Positions 50,433 through 60,899 of a DNA stretch of 64,000 nt are shown piece by piece (position 1 is the stretch's first letter; each line of letters opens with the position of its first letter). The translations under genes and the position numbers were made by a program. This stretch comes from SAR116 cluster bacterium. Its GTDB lineage: Bacteria > Pseudomonadota > Alphaproteobacteria > Puniceispirillales > Puniceispirillaceae. The notes under the pieces were generated by a model. It searched no databases. It worked only from the letters and a program-made list of their open reading frames with translations, and was not told the origin of the DNA. The DNA lies in the NCBI GenBank assembly GCA_004212735.1, contig SHBD01000008.1:36591-100590 (forward strand), read 5' to 3'.

Positions 50433-50549
50433 CCGGCATCATCTGGCCACAGCGTGCCATGCAAACATCAATCAGGCGTGAGTGCCTGGCAATCATGTGA
50501 TCTGACGTTAGGGTTTTCTTTACACTCTTTCGAATAATCCTTTCTGGTT

Positions 50550-51485
50550 ATGCTTTCTGCCAGATACACAATAATCGCCCTGCTGTCGCCACTTTGTCTT
50601 GTGAAAACATCTGACGCTTTTGCATGCGAGCCAAACCGACAGGATGAGAAGGCAAAGAGCTGTTGGATTGATCAGCCTGATCTTCTTTATAGCTGGCTTC
50701 TTGACATACCCTTGCGTGAACCAGAATTCACACATCAGCAGTCCAGATATGTGCCAAAGGCCCCATTGCCCAAAGGACCGGTGAGCATCCCGTTGCCCGA
50801 AGCACCAGCAGTGGATCACAAACCGGCAATGGACCACAAACCGACAAAGGCCCCGCAACCGGATGAACTGGTAAAGCCCGAGGAAGAGGCATTGCCAAAA
50901 TTGTGGCTGCAAATCGACACCACGGTTACTGATGTGTACGAAACGGACCTGATTATCAGACAGGTAACCCAGCTTAACAATCCACTTTCAGAAGAGGGAG
51001 GCGCAGGCTGGCAAATGCTGCAGGATGTTAGTGCCGGTTGGACGGTCCACCATCGGGCAATTTGGGAAATGCCCCTGACTACGACGGAAATATCATCAGC
51101 ATTCGAGAGCCAGATCAACATCGAGATGCAAGGCCTGTTCACGCCCCAATCAGCACCTCAGATGTTTTCTGGCGCCGGAACCATGTGGTTCTCACCTGCT
51201 TTTCAGGAGGGTGGCATCAGCAATATCGAGCTTTACTCAGATAACGACGTGCAAATAATTGGCGACTTGGCTTTTTTAACAGATGAAGCCCTCAGCGGCG
51301 TGTTCCTTGACCGCATGGCGTCATTGTCGCTCAGTCGGGGCGATGAACAGGAAATCTGGCATGCCAGCATTGCCTTTACATTTCAGAACGATGATGAAAT
51401 CACTACGGTCAGGGGCGCCCTTGCCGGCATCAGCGAGGATGAGCCAGCCGCGCTTATCGGCTATTTCTCCTCTGACCCTGAATAG
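50550..51485 (+). CDS. Secreted protein of unknown function
   Basis: I do not recognise this 311-residue protein. It has a signal peptide (hydrophobic residues 7-18, likely cleavage near TSDAFA) and a mature start with two Cys (ACEPNRQ and KSCWIDQ). A Pro/Lys-rich linker follows around residues 65-115 with a PAVDHKPAMDHKP repeat. The C-terminal domain of about 190 residues is rich in beta-strand patterns such as WQMLQDVSAGWTVHHRAIW and IWHASIAFTFQNDDE. It lies 117 bases after the OmpA-like gene and could belong to the same periplasmic system. Its 3' end overlaps the convergent ABC transporter gene by 25 bases. Confidence 0.75.
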   Translation: MLSARYTIIALLSPLCLVKTSDAFACEPNRQDEKAKSCWIDQPDLLYSWLLDIPLREPEFTHQQSRYVPKAPLPKGPVSIPLPEAPAVDHKPAMDHKPTKAPQPDELVKPEEEALPKLWLQIDTTVTDVYETDLIIRQVTQLNNPLSEEGGAGWQMLQDVSAGWTVHHRAIWEMPLTTTEISSAFESQINIEMQGLFTPQSAPQMFSGAGTMWFSPAFQEGGISNIELYSDNDVQIIGDLAFLTDEALSGVFLDRMASLSLSRGDEQEIWHASIAFTFQNDDEITTVRGALAGISEDEPAALIGYFSSDPE

Positions 51486-53293
51486 ATTTTACCTCCAGGA
51501 ACGGAGAATTGCAGGTCAGCAAGGTTGCGATAAAGGGGCGATTCATGCATCAGTTCCTCATGTGTCCCGCTGCCGGTGATCTCACCTTGCTCCATCAGCA
51601 GAATGCGGTCTGCCCTGATGACCGTCGCGAGGCGATGCGCAATCACAATTGTTGTCCTGTTGCGCATCAGATTTTCCAGCGCCGCATGAACAGCTGCTTC
51701 CGACTGGGCGTCAAGCGCACTTGTCGCTTCATCAAGAAGTAGCAAACGCGGGTTGCGCAAAATAGCTCTGGCGATGGCAACACGTTGCCGTTGGCCGCCA
51801 GACAGGCGAACACCCTTTTCACCAACCGGCGTGTCATAGCCCTGGCTGAGCGCAGCGATGAACTCATGCGCCTCTGCCTGTTTTGCGGCGCTGATGATGT
51901 CTTGGTCTGGCGCATCTGGCCGGCCAAAGGCCAGATTTTCACGAATCGTCGCCGAAAACAACGCGGGTTCCTGCGGCACGAGGCCGATATGCCCCCTTAA
52001 ATCAGCCAGTGCAAGATCGCGTAAATCGTTACCACCAACGCGAACAACGCCAGCATCCGGGTCATAGAAGCGCAAAAGCAGATGAAACAAAGTTGATTTG
52101 CCAGCGCCGCTGGGGCCCACCAGAGCAATTCGTTGTCCTGCATCAACGGTAAAATCCACAGCCCTTACTGCGGGCCTCTTAGCACCAGCAGGATAGGCAA
52201 AGCTGACATTCTCAAAGCTGACATTCTCAAAGCTGCGGATGTTGGCTCCCTCACTCACCATCGTTTCCGGCTTTGCCGGTTCATCCAAGGTCTCGTCTGT
52301 TGCAAGAAGCTGGGCGATACGGTCTGCCGCACCAGCCGCCCGTTGCAGATCTCCAGCTAGTTCCGACAGAAACCCGGTCGAACTCGCAACCAAAAAAGCG
52401 TAAAAAACAAAAGACGACAGATCGCCAGCACTGATCCGGCCAGCGAGAAGATCCTGACCACCAATCCACAAAATCACCGAAATGCCAGCAAAAACCATAA
52501 AAATCAGAATGCCACTGAGCCAACCACGAAGACGCACCCGCGACAGAGCAGCCGCCAAGCTCGCATCAACTGAACTCTCAAAATGCTGACGCACATAAGC
52601 CTCACGGCCAAAGGACTGGACAGTACGGATGGCGCTCACCGTTTCCTCGGCCTGAACTGCCACATCAGCAAGCCTGTCCTGCGCAAGACGCGATGCTGTC
52701 CTCAGCCGCCGGCCAATGAAAATCAGCGGCACGACAACAACGGGCACAACAACAAGCACGACCAGCGACATTTTCGGGCTCGACAGCACCACCATTATCA
52801 GCCCACCAATGAGCAGAATCACATTGCGCGCCGCCATTGACAGGGTCGAGGTCATCACCGTCTGCACAATCGCCGTATCAGTTGTGATCCGTGCCAACAC
52901 ATCTCCTGTCCGGGCTGTTTCAAACCAACCCGCGGAAAGTTTAAGCAGATGCGCAAAGACGGCGCGCCTTACATCCGCAAGCACCATCTCGCCAATCTGG
53001 TTGACCAAAGTCGTTCGCAAAAAACTACCAACGGCAAGCAGTAGAGCAATCACTGCCGTTCCCATTACAGCCCGGTCAAGCAGCGCTGGGTCTTGCTTGC
53101 CAAGGCCCTGATCAACGAGATAGGCAAGGCCACGCCCCATTGTCAAAAGCGCCCCAGCAACCAAAAATAACGAAAGAATGGCACCCGCGATCTGCCGCCG
53201 GTACGGTCGCAGAAAGGGCCAGAACACCGCCAGCAATTGTCGGCCAGTCAATGCTGTTGGTTTTACCGGCGCGTTGTGTGGGTCACGCTGCAT
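51461..53293 (-). CDS. ABC exporter, fused permease and ATPase (MsbA-like)
   Basis: The 610-residue half-transporter has an N-terminal six-helix membrane domain of about 320 residues and a C-terminal ATPase. The ATPase has Walker A GPSGAGKST, Q-loop region PQEPALFSATIRENLAFG, signature LSGGQRQRVAIARA and Walker B LLLLDEATSALD. Such proteins export lipids, drugs or peptides as dimers; the substrate is not evident here. The frame is open to 53491, but the ATG at 53293 (MQRDPHNAPVKP) is a more credible start. A short in-frame duplication (ENVSF twice) lies just before the ATPase core. Confidence 0.88.
   Translation of the reverse strand: MQRDPHNAPVKPTALTGRQLLAVFWPFLRPYRRQIAGAILSLFLVAGALLTMGRGLAYLVDQGLGKQDPALLDRAVMGTAVIALLLAVGSFLRTTLVNQIGEMVLADVRRAVFAHLLKLSAGWFETARTGDVLARITTDTAIVQTVMTSTLSMAARNVILLIGGLIMVVLSSPKMSLVVLVVVPVVVVPLIFIGRRLRTASRLAQDRLADVAVQAEETVSAIRTVQSFGREAYVRQHFESSVDASLAAALSRVRLRGWLSGILIFMVFAGISVILWIGGQDLLAGRISAGDLSSFVFYAFLVASSTGFLSELAGDLQRAAGAADRIAQLLATDETLDEPAKPETMVSEGANIRSFENVSFENVSFAYPAGAKRPAVRAVDFTVDAGQRIALVGPSGAGKSTLFHLLLRFYDPDAGVVRVGGNDLRDLALADLRGHIGLVPQEPALFSATIRENLAFGRPDAPDQDIISAAKQAEAHEFIAALSQGYDTPVGEKGVRLSGGQRQRVAIARAILRNPRLLLLDEATSALDAQSEAAVHAALENLMRNRTTIVIAHRLATVIRADRILLMEQGEITGSGTHEELMHESPLYRNLADLQFSVPGGKIYSGSEEK
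52201..52236. repeat. 15-bp tandem duplication inside the ABC transporter gene
   Basis: The plus-strand unit AAGCTGACATTCTCA is present twice (52201-52215 and 52216-52230) with a partial third copy. It duplicates the peptide ENVSF at the first beta strand of the ATPase domain without breaking the frame. Confidence 0.85.
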
Positions 53294-53549
53294 GATCAAC
53301 TGCGATCCATTGACAAAAGCCATCCATTGACAAAAAAACGGCGCATCGCCGCGGTGAAAAACAGGCATCAAGCCGGGTTTGGGGCTTGCGTTGCCATGCC
53401 GATGACGATATACCACCGCATCTAGGCAATTGCCAGCGCCCATGGCCGAAACAAGTGGCGGGGGTCGCCGGTGTAGACAAGATTTGGCCACATGGCATGG
53501 AACAAAAGATCTGCGGCAGGTACCGCAAGCGTGAAATCAGGAGAGCGCT

Positions 53550-53771
53550 ATGAAAAAAGACATTCATCCAGACTATCATGAAATCACTTTGGTGATGACT
53601 GATGGCAGCGAGCGCAAGACCCGTTCAACATGGGGCAAAGAAGGTGACGTGTTGAAACTCGACATTGACCCAAAAACACACCCAGCCTGGACCGGCCAGC
53701 ACCGCATTGTGGATTCAGGCGGGCAGGTTGCACGTTTCAACAAGCGTTTTGCAGGCCTTGGCATCAAGTAG
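53550..53771 (+). CDS. rpmE: 50S ribosomal protein L31
   Basis: The 73-residue protein starts [20 protein letters not shown] and has the family C-terminus around [19 protein letters not shown]. It lacks the Cys pairs of zinc-binding L31, so it is the zinc-free type common in alphaproteobacteria. AGGAG nine bases before the ATG is a strong ribosome-binding site. A strong terminator follows, so it is a single-gene transcript. Confidence 0.96.
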   Translation: MKKDIHPDYHEITLVMTDGSERKTRSTWGKEGDVLKLDIDPKTHPAWTGQHRIVDSGGQVARFNKRFAGLGIK

Positions 53772-53791
53772 CTGTTCCCCAAGCCAGAGTC

Positions 53792-53820
53792 AAAAAGGCC
53801 GGTTCAACCCGGCCTTTTTT
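53792..53820 (+). terminator. Strong intrinsic terminator after rpmE
   Basis: AAAAAGGCCGG and CCGGCCTTTTT form an 11-bp perfect stem with a GTTCAAC-type loop, followed by T. It lies 20 bases after the stop. The symmetrical A/T flanks would let it also end the convergent ppdK transcript. Confidence 0.93.
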
Positions 53821-53849
53821 GTGTCTTGGATTACAGATGCAGGCGCGGA

Positions 53850-56537
53850 TCAATCCTGTCCCCTGATTGCCGCCTGTGCAGCGGCAAGACGCGCCGCTGG
53901 AACACGGTAGGGTGAGCAGGAGACATAATCGAGACCGACTTCCTCGAAAAAGGAGATTGAGTCTGGATCACCTCCATGCTCACCACAAACACCCAACTTG
54001 ATATCAGGACGCTGGCTCCGACCACCCTCAACCCCGATTTTTACCAACGCGCCTACCCCGTCACGATCAATCGACACAAAGGGATCCTTGGCGTAAATCT
54101 CAGCGTCGATGTAATAGTGCAGGAAAGCACCTGCATCATCACGGCTGATACCAAGCGCGGTCTGGGTTAGATCATTCGTGCCAAAAGAGAAAAACTCCGC
54201 CTCAGCCGCGAGATCACCCGCGCAGATCGCAGCCCGAGGCAATTCCACCATGGTGCCAACCAGATAACTGAGTTGCTGGCCAGTGGTTGCCATGACAGCT
54301 TCAGCTTCCTCATCAATGACAGCCTTGCAGAGCGCAATCTCCTTGCCGGTCGCCGCCAATGGCACCATGATTTCAGGAACTGGGGCCGCACCCGTGGCGG
54401 CAACAGCGCAGGCAGCCTCAAAAATGGCGCGCGCCTGCATCCGGCAGATTTCCGGATAGGTAACGGCAAGCCGGCATCCACGATGGCCAAGCATAGGATT
54501 GGACTCTGCCAGTTTCAAAGCCCTTTGGCGGGCCGTCTCGTTGGAAACCCCGGCTGCCTCGGCCACGTCGGCAAGCTCGTCGGCTGAGTGCGGTAAAAAT
54601 TCATGTAGCGGCGGATCAAGCAACCGGATGGTGACAGGAAGGCCAGCCATGATCGAGAAGAGCTCCTCAAAATCCTGGCGTTGCATCGGCAGTAACTTTG
54701 CCAGTGCCGCTTCCCGCCCCTCGGTATCTGCTGCCATGATCATCCGCCGCATGGCGATGATCCGGTCCTGATCAAAGAACATATGCTCGGTCCGGCACAG
54801 GCCGATGCCCTCTGCACCAAATCCAACCGCAGTACGGGCGTCTACAGGAGTTTCGGCGTTGGTGCGAACTGCCATGCGACGACGCTCGTCAGCCCACTCC
54901 ATGATTGTTGAAAAGGCCTTTGACATCCGGGGCTGAACGGTGGCAACAGCGCCGCGGTACACCTCACCACTGCTGCCATCAATGGTTATAATGTCACCCT
55001 CGGACAATTGTGTTTCATGAATGAAGACAGTGCCGCTGACCTCATCAAAGCGCAACTCACCCGCACCAGACACACAGGCCCGCCCCATTCCACGCGCAAC
55101 CACGGCCGCGTGGCTCGTCATGCCTCCACGCGCAGTCAGAATACCAGCGGCAGCGTGCATTCCATGAATGTCCTCCGGGCTGGTCTCCAACCTGACGAGA
55201 ATAACCTGATGCCCAGCCCCGGATAACTCCTCTGCCTTATCAGCACTCAGAACAATCTGCCCACAGGCAGCACCGGGTGACGCCGGCAACCCGCGGGTCA
55301 AAACGTCCTTTTCGGCTGTGGGGTCGAGAGTGGGGTGCAACAGCTGGTCAAGAGCGTTCGGGTCCACCCGCAACAGCGCCTCATCCTGCGAGATCAAACC
55401 TTCCTCAGCCATTTCAACAGACATGCGCAACGCTGCCTCAGCGGTGCGTTTTCCACTTCGTGTCTGCAGCATATAGAGCTTGTTCTGTTGAACCGTGAAC
55501 TCAAGATCCTGCATGTCAGCGTAATGTTTTTCCAACTGGCGACGCACGACATCAAGCTGTGCAAAGACATCAGGCATCGCCTCTTCCATCGACTCGCCAT
55601 CGCCATCTTGGCGCGCCGCGCGCGTCAGCGGCAAAGGGGTCCGGATACCAGCGACAACGTCCTCGCCCTGCGCGTTGATCAGGAATTCGCCATAAAAGCT
55701 GTTCTCGCCAGTTGATGGGTTGCGTGTGAAGGCAACACCGGTGGCGCAATCGGTTCCCATATTGCCAAAAACCATAGCCTGTACATTGACGGCCGTTCCC
55801 CAAGACGCTGGAATGCTGTTGAGACGCCGATAGGTAATGGCTCTGGCATTCATCCAGCTGTTGAAGACCGCGCCAACAGCGCCCCAGAGTTGAACCCATG
55901 GATCCTGCGGGAAATCTGTCTCAGCTTCATCTTGGACAATCGTCTTAAACTCTTCAACGAGCGTCTTGAGATCATCACCTTCAAGGCCCGTGTCGTCAAA
56001 CACGCCGCGGTTGAGCTTCATCGTCTCAAGCGCATCCTCAAACAAACCATGATCAACGCCCATGACAACATCAGCATACATCTGAATGAAACGGCGGTAG
56101 CTGTCGTAGGCAAAACGCGCATCATCGGCGCGTGCTGCAAGCCCGGCAGCCGTCTCGTCATTCAGGCCAAGATTGAGAACAGTATCCATCATGCCCGGCA
56201 TTGATGCCCGCGCGCCAGACCGAACCGATACCAGAAGCGGGTTTGCCGGATCAGCGAAATGCGCACCTGTCTCAGCTTCGATCCGCGAAATGGAGTCTTT
56301 CACCTGCGCCTCAAGCTCGGCTGGATATTCGCGGCCATTATCATTGAAATAGGTGCAGACCTCGGTGGTGATGGTAAAGCCCGGCGGCACCGGAAGACCG
56401 ATGCCACTCATCTCGGCAAGGTTGGCCCCCTTACCGCCAAGTAGATTGCGCATCGAACTGTCACCCTCGGTGCCGGACGCCCCAAAATTATAGACCCAAG
56501 CAGTGCCGGTCGATCCGGCGGTAGTGTTCTCAGTCAT
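53850..56537 (-). CDS. ppdK: Pyruvate, phosphate dikinase
   Basis: This enzyme interconverts pyruvate, ATP and phosphate with phosphoenolpyruvate, AMP and diphosphate. The 895-residue protein has the N-terminal ATP-grasp domain (GGKGANLAEMSGIGLPVPPGF) and the central phosphohistidine domain with GGMTSHAAVVARGMG (catalytic His). The C-terminal TIM barrel carries GIGLCRTEHMFF and the LGVCGEHGGDPDSI motif. The start lies six bases after the glyS stop, so glyQ-glyS-ppdK probably form an operon. Confidence 0.97.
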   Translation of the reverse strand: MTENTTAGSTGTAWVYNFGASGTEGDSSMRNLLGGKGANLAEMSGIGLPVPPGFTITTEVCTYFNDNGREYPAELEAQVKDSISRIEAETGAHFADPANPLLVSVRSGARASMPGMMDTVLNLGLNDETAAGLAARADDARFAYDSYRRFIQMYADVVMGVDHGLFEDALETMKLNRGVFDDTGLEGDDLKTLVEEFKTIVQDEAETDFPQDPWVQLWGAVGAVFNSWMNARAITYRRLNSIPASWGTAVNVQAMVFGNMGTDCATGVAFTRNPSTGENSFYGEFLINAQGEDVVAGIRTPLPLTRAARQDGDGESMEEAMPDVFAQLDVVRRQLEKHYADMQDLEFTVQQNKLYMLQTRSGKRTAEAALRMSVEMAEEGLISQDEALLRVDPNALDQLLHPTLDPTAEKDVLTRGLPASPGAACGQIVLSADKAEELSGAGHQVILVRLETSPEDIHGMHAAAGILTARGGMTSHAAVVARGMGRACVSGAGELRFDEVSGTVFIHETQLSEGDIITIDGSSGEVYRGAVATVQPRMSKAFSTIMEWADERRRMAVRTNAETPVDARTAVGFGAEGIGLCRTEHMFFDQDRIIAMRRMIMAADTEGREAALAKLLPMQRQDFEELFSIMAGLPVTIRLLDPPLHEFLPHSADELADVAEAAGVSNETARQRALKLAESNPMLGHRGCRLAVTYPEICRMQARAIFEAACAVAATGAAPVPEIMVPLAATGKEIALCKAVIDEEAEAVMATTGQQLSYLVGTMVELPRAAICAGDLAAEAEFFSFGTNDLTQTALGISRDDAGAFLHYYIDAEIYAKDPFVSIDRDGVGALVKIGVEGGRSQRPDIKLGVCGEHGGDPDSISFFEEVGLDYVSCSPYRVPAARLAAAQAAIRGQD

Positions 56538-56543
56538 CCAACC

Positions 56544-58619
56544 CTAACCTTCCAGTTTGGAAAAATCTGCCACCCCAAGCATTCTCTCTCGCACCATTGC
56601 CAACAGACCAAGCCTGTTGTCCCTGACCTTGGGATTGTCGTCATTCACAACAACTTCCTCAAAGAAACGGTCAATGGGCGTACGCATTCCACCAAGCGAC
56701 GTGAGCGCGGCATCAAGATCGATATCACTGAATGCCACCGGCAAAGCCTCAAGGGCTGAGTGCAGGTCAGTCTCGGCGGTGTTGACAAACAGGCTGGGGT
56801 CAGTTTTGGGGGCAAATGCCTGTTTGTCTTTGCTTTCCTCAGATTTCAAAATACTTGCCGCACGCCGCCAGCCAGTCATCAGGCCAGCGCCATTCTCGCT
56901 GCCAAGAAAGGTGCCAAGGGCGGCGGCGCGATCAGCAAGCAGACAGATGTTATCGAGCTCACTATCACCAAGCGCGGCGGCAACAACATCATGTGCGATG
57001 CCAGTGTCCCGTAGGCTCACGCGGAACCGTTCACGGATAAACGGCAGCAATTCGTCATCAATCGCTGCAAATCCATGATAGCCCGCGGCTTTGCGCAGAG
57101 TGTCATGCAACGACAGGCTAATGTTGGCTTCGATCAGAATTCGGATCACGCCAAGTGCGGCCCGGCGTAACGCGAACGGATCCTTGGAACCCGTTGGCCG
57201 CGCCCCTACACCAAAAAACCCAACCAACGTATCGATCTTGTCCGCAAGGGCGACAGCCAGCCCCTCGGCAGAGTCCGGCAGATTGTCATCAGGACCCTGA
57301 GGCCGGTAATGGGCCGTGATCGCCACAGCGGTTGCCGTATCCTCATCAGCAGCGGCCGCGTAAAAGCCACCCATGATGCCCTGTAATTCGGGAAACTCAC
57401 CAACCACCCCTGTTACCAGATCAGCCTTGGCAAGCAGGCCCGCCCGCGCGGCACAGGCCGCATCGGCGCCCGGTATACTGGCAGCAATATCAGCCGCCAG
57501 TTTTTCCAATCGCTGGGCCTTGTCATGCACCGTGCCAAGCCCCTCATAGAAGGCGATGTCGGCCAGACGCGGCAGATAAGCCTCAAGCGGCTCTCGCTTG
57601 TCCTCCATCCAGAAAAACTCGGCGTCGGCGAGGCGCGCGCGTAACACGCGCTGATTACCGGCAAGAATGACAGCATCACGCGCATCATCGGCAAGGCGGT
57701 TACTGACAACAACAAAATGCGGAGAGAACGATCCATCATGCCCTTGCAACGTGATATATTTTTGATGTGTCTCGATCGAGGATTGCAAAACCTCTGCAGG
57801 CAGCAGCATGAAGCGATCCTCGATGGTGCCGACAAGCAGATGGGGATGTTCGACCAGCCCAGCCGTTTCAGCAATGGTTGTCTCCCCGGTTTTCGTCTCA
57901 CAGCCAAGTCTGGCGGCAAGGTCTTTTGCGCCCTTTCGGATCATGTCGACCCGCACAGACTGATCAACAATCACATGCGCCCCGCGAAGCAGCGCGGCAT
58001 AGTCATCGGCGCTGCCAACGCCGGTGAGATCAAGATCGGCTGGCGCTTCAAAATAATGTCCGGTGCTAGCGGTGGTAAATGGCAGATTTGCGCCACCCAA
58101 ATCGAGCGCCCCCTCAAGGCCAGACCCACCAAACACCACATTTACCCGGTGCAGTGGCCGTACCCAACGAAAAGAGGTGGCACCCCAGCGCTGACTTTTC
58201 GGCCAAGGGAAATTTGTCAGAATGTCACTGATCATCACTGGCAGGAGCGCAGCGGTTGCCGTCCCCTTCATCTCGGTCCGGGCGAACAGAAAAGTTCCTT
58301 TTGGCGTTTCTTCGGTGACAAGCTGGTCTCGGGTGAGGCCGGTTGATTTCAAAAAGCCGTTGATTGCCTGTTCCGGCGCATCAACGCGCGGGCCACGCTT
58401 TTCTGCGATGCTGTCTTGCTGTCGCACCGCCAGCCCATCGACATAGACCGCGAGATGGCGCGGCGCTACAAAACTGTGAATCCGGTCATGGGCGAGATTG
58501 GCCGCGGCGAAGGCATCGGCGAACAATCTGGCAAGGTCGCTGGCCGCCCGCGCCTGCATCCGGGCCGGAATCTCCTCGCAGATGATTTCAATCAGCAGAT
58601 CAGCGCTTTGATCAGACAT
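56544..58619 (-). CDS. glyS: Glycine-tRNA ligase beta subunit
   Basis: GlyS is the tRNA-binding subunit of the alpha2-beta2 glycyl-tRNA synthetase. The 691-residue product has the typical N-terminus [21 protein letters not shown] and internal family motifs such as [17 protein letters not shown] and [14 protein letters not shown]-terminal anticodon-binding DALR-like region follows. The frame is open to 58715, but the ATG at 58619 overlaps the glyQ stop by eight bases and fits the family. Confidence 0.96.
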   Translation of the reverse strand: MSDQSADLLIEIICEEIPARMQARAASDLARLFADAFAAANLAHDRIHSFVAPRHLAVYVDGLAVRQQDSIAEKRGPRVDAPEQAINGFLKSTGLTRDQLVTEETPKGTFLFARTEMKGTATAALLPVMISDILTNFPWPKSQRWGATSFRWVRPLHRVNVVFGGSGLEGALDLGGANLPFTTASTGHYFEAPADLDLTGVGSADDYAALLRGAHVIVDQSVRVDMIRKGAKDLAARLGCETKTGETTIAETAGLVEHPHLLVGTIEDRFMLLPAEVLQSSIETHQKYITLQGHDGSFSPHFVVVSNRLADDARDAVILAGNQRVLRARLADAEFFWMEDKREPLEAYLPRLADIAFYEGLGTVHDKAQRLEKLAADIAASIPGADAACAARAGLLAKADLVTGVVGEFPELQGIMGGFYAAAADEDTATAVAITAHYRPQGPDDNLPDSAEGLAVALADKIDTLVGFFGVGARPTGSKDPFALRRAALGVIRILIEANISLSLHDTLRKAAGYHGFAAIDDELLPFIRERFRVSLRDTGIAHDVVAAALGDSELDNICLLADRAAALGTFLGSENGAGLMTGWRRAASILKSEESKDKQAFAPKTDPSLFVNTAETDLHSALEALPVAFSDIDLDAALTSLGGMRTPIDRFFEEVVVNDDNPKVRDNRLGLLAMVRERMLGVADFSKLEG

Positions 58620-59541
58620 CAGCCGCCTCCCCCTGCTGACCATCATCAGCCGCGCCAATCCACGCTTCACAGCACCCTTTGGCGAGCGTCCGCACCCGGC
58701 CGATATAGGCAGCACGTTCCGTTACGGAAATCACGCCCCGCGCATCAAGAAGGTTGAACAGATGACTGGCCTTCATACACTGGTCATAGGCTGGCAGCGC
58801 CAGCGGTGTTTCTAAAGCGAGCAGACGGCCACATTCAGCCTCAGCATCGCGGAAATGAGTAAGCAGCATATCGGTCTCAGCATGGTAGAAATTCCAGCCG
58901 GAAAACTCCACCTCGGCACGATGAAAAATATCGCCGTAGCATTTCCCACCCTGGTCAGCCGGCACGCCATCCCAGTCAAGATCATAGACATTGTCGATCC
59001 CCTGAATGAACATCGCCAGACGCTCCAGCCCGTAGGTCAACTCCAGCGGAACGGGAGCGCACTCGATGCCGCCAACCTGCTGAAAATAGGTAAATTGCGA
59101 GACTTCCATCCCATCACACCAGACCTCCCAACCAAGCCCCCATGCGCCAAGGGTCGGTGACTCCCAATCATCCTCGACAAAGCGCATATCATGCGCCGCC
59201 GGATCAAGGCCGATCGCTTTCAGACTGCCAAGATAAAGCTCCTGGCTGTTTGGCGGCGAAGGTTTGAAAATCGTCTGGAACTGATAATAATGTTGCAACC
59301 TGTTCGGGTTTTCGCCAAAGCGCCCATCGGTCGGACGGCGTGACGGCTGGACATAGGCAGCACGCCAATGATGGTCCGGCCCCAGCGCCCGCAATGTTGT
59401 CGCCGGGTGGAACGTACCAGCGCCGACTTCCATGTCGTAGGGCTGCAGGATGACCGCGCCTTTGCTGGCCCAATAACGCTGTAGATTCAGGAGTATAGAC
59501 TGGAAATCCAGCCCCTCAGTCGTGAGGTGTGTCTTGGCCAT
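58612..59541 (-). CDS. glyQ: Glycine-tRNA ligase alpha subunit
   Basis: GlyQ is the catalytic subunit of the heterotetrameric glycyl-tRNA synthetase. The 309-residue protein has [60 protein letters not shown] and [18 protein letters not shown] text, all diagnostic of the family. glyS overlaps its end. Presence of GlyQ/GlyS rather than the single-chain enzyme is usual in proteobacteria. Confidence 0.97.
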   Translation of the reverse strand: MAKTHLTTEGLDFQSILLNLQRYWASKGAVILQPYDMEVGAGTFHPATTLRALGPDHHWRAAYVQPSRRPTDGRFGENPNRLQHYYQFQTIFKPSPPNSQELYLGSLKAIGLDPAAHDMRFVEDDWESPTLGAWGLGWEVWCDGMEVSQFTYFQQVGGIECAPVPLELTYGLERLAMFIQGIDNVYDLDWDGVPADQGGKCYGDIFHRAEVEFSGWNFYHAETDMLLTHFRDAEAECGRLLALETPLALPAYDQCMKASHLFNLLDARGVISVTERAAYIGRVRTLAKGCCEAWIGAADDGQQGEAADV

Positions 59542-59655
59542 AAATAGCCCCGTCCGCGGCGAGTGGATGACGTTGTGAACGCTGACGGGAACCTAGCCCC
59601 AACACCCCCAAAAGGCAAGCGCTAGCACATCCTAAATTTGGCCCCAATAACAGCT

Positions 59656-59910
59656 TTATTCCCCCGCATTTTGGTTTTTGCAGTCACAGGGTGGAATCAC
59701 CCAAGACCCACAGTTTGGACACTCTTCAAGATCGAGCGATCCGTTCTTTTTTTCAGCGCCGGCTTTGCCCTGCTCTGAAGATTTGCTGCCAGCCGTATCA
59801 TCGGTTTCGGTGCGGGCAACCTCTTTGCGGCGCTCAATCATCCGAAACACCTTCCAGACAGTCCACAGAACCAGTGCAAGGGCAATCAGTTTGGGCAGGG
59901 ACGGCATCAT
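59656..59910 (-). CDS. Small membrane protein with zinc-ribbon C-terminus
   Basis: The 84-residue product has one membrane helix (about residues 6-20, LIALALVLWTVWKVF). A charged Lys/Glu-rich linker follows, and a C-terminal CPNCGSWVIPPCDC with four Cys that could bind one zinc. GGAG ten bases before the ATG at 59910 supports that start. The frame is open to 59937. The function is unknown; the layout resembles short zinc-ribbon membrane proteins seen in other alphaproteobacteria. Confidence 0.75.
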   Translation of the reverse strand: MMPSLPKLIALALVLWTVWKVFRMIERRKEVARTETDDTAGSKSSEQGKAGAEKKNGSLDLEECPNCGSWVIPPCDCKNQNAGE

Positions 59911-59994
59911 GACAATCTCACTCCAGAACCGCGCCACCCAGTAAAATGGCGCTCAACATCTAAATTCATATACAGCATCAATGCACAAACCGCG

Positions 59995-60843
59995 CTAGAG
60001 GCCAAAGCGCGACAGCATGGCTTTCTCGGTGGCGATTTCAGCCGCCTCATCAACAATGCCACCTGCCAGCGATCCGGGCAACCCGCCTAGGCCAGCAAGG
60101 AATTTGCGCTTCGGTTCAATAAACATGAAATTGATGTCCTCGCCAAACCTGTCCCGCAGCACCTGACGGCACTCACCGAGACCATCTATGAGACCCAGAT
60201 CGACAGCTCGCTGGCCAGTCCAGAACGCACCACTGAACAGATCATCATGGGGTTCCTGCAGGCGCGCGCCGCGCCGGTCCAACACATGGTCGATAAATTG
60301 TTGATGAATATCCACCTGCAACGCCTTCAGCCGCTCCACCTCCTCGTCCCGTTGCGGCTGGAAAGGGTCGAGGATCATTTTGTTGCGCCCGGCCGTGTAT
60401 ACGCGCCGGTCAACACCGATCTTTTCAATCGCCCGGTCAAAACCAAAACCAGCCGAGACAACACCAATCGACCCGATCACCGACGCACCATTGGCATAAA
60501 TCTTATCGGCGCTGGCAGCGATCCAATAGCCACCGCTTGCCGCAACATCCTCGCAAAAAGCCAAAACCGGCACATCGGCCTTGCCGGCAAGATCACGTAT
60601 CCGCTGACCGATCAATGCCGATTGCACCGGCGAGCCGCCAGGCGAGTTGATGATCAACGCCACAGCCTTGGCCGAGCGTACTGAAAAAGCCTTCTTCAAC
60701 TGTGGTTCGATTGACTCCAGCGACAGCCCCCTGCGTAAAGACGGGGCTGACGAGATCACCCCGGACAGGCGCACCACCGGGACCACAGATTTCTTTTTGC
60801 GCCAGAAGAACAATAGAGACAGAAGAAAGGACAGAATTTTCAT
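59995..60843 (-). CDS. SppA/SohB-like signal peptide peptidase (S49 family)
   Basis: S49 peptidases degrade signal peptides or membrane protein fragments at the inner membrane. The 282-residue protein has an N-terminal hydrophobic segment (MKILSFLLSLLFFW) and the family motifs INSPGGSPVQSALIGQ, AASGGYWIAASADKIYAN with the probable catalytic Ser, and the GSIGV motif. It is the short form. The ATG at 60843 is preferred to one at 60876 because the signal-like segment then starts at residue 1. Confidence 0.88.
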   Translation of the reverse strand: MKILSFLLSLLFFWRKKKSVVPVVRLSGVISSAPSLRRGLSLESIEPQLKKAFSVRSAKAVALIINSPGGSPVQSALIGQRIRDLAGKADVPVLAFCEDVAASGGYWIAASADKIYANGASVIGSIGVVSAGFGFDRAIEKIGVDRRVYTAGRNKMILDPFQPQRDEEVERLKALQVDIHQQFIDHVLDRRGARLQEPHDDLFSGAFWTGQRAVDLGLIDGLGECRQVLRDRFGEDINFMFIEPKRKFLAGLGGLPGSLAGGIVDEAAEIATEKAMLSRFGL

Positions 60844-60899
60844 GGTGTGTGACCTTTTAAAAGGCGGGTTGCGCAAGGGCGAATTGGCCCGAGAGGTTT

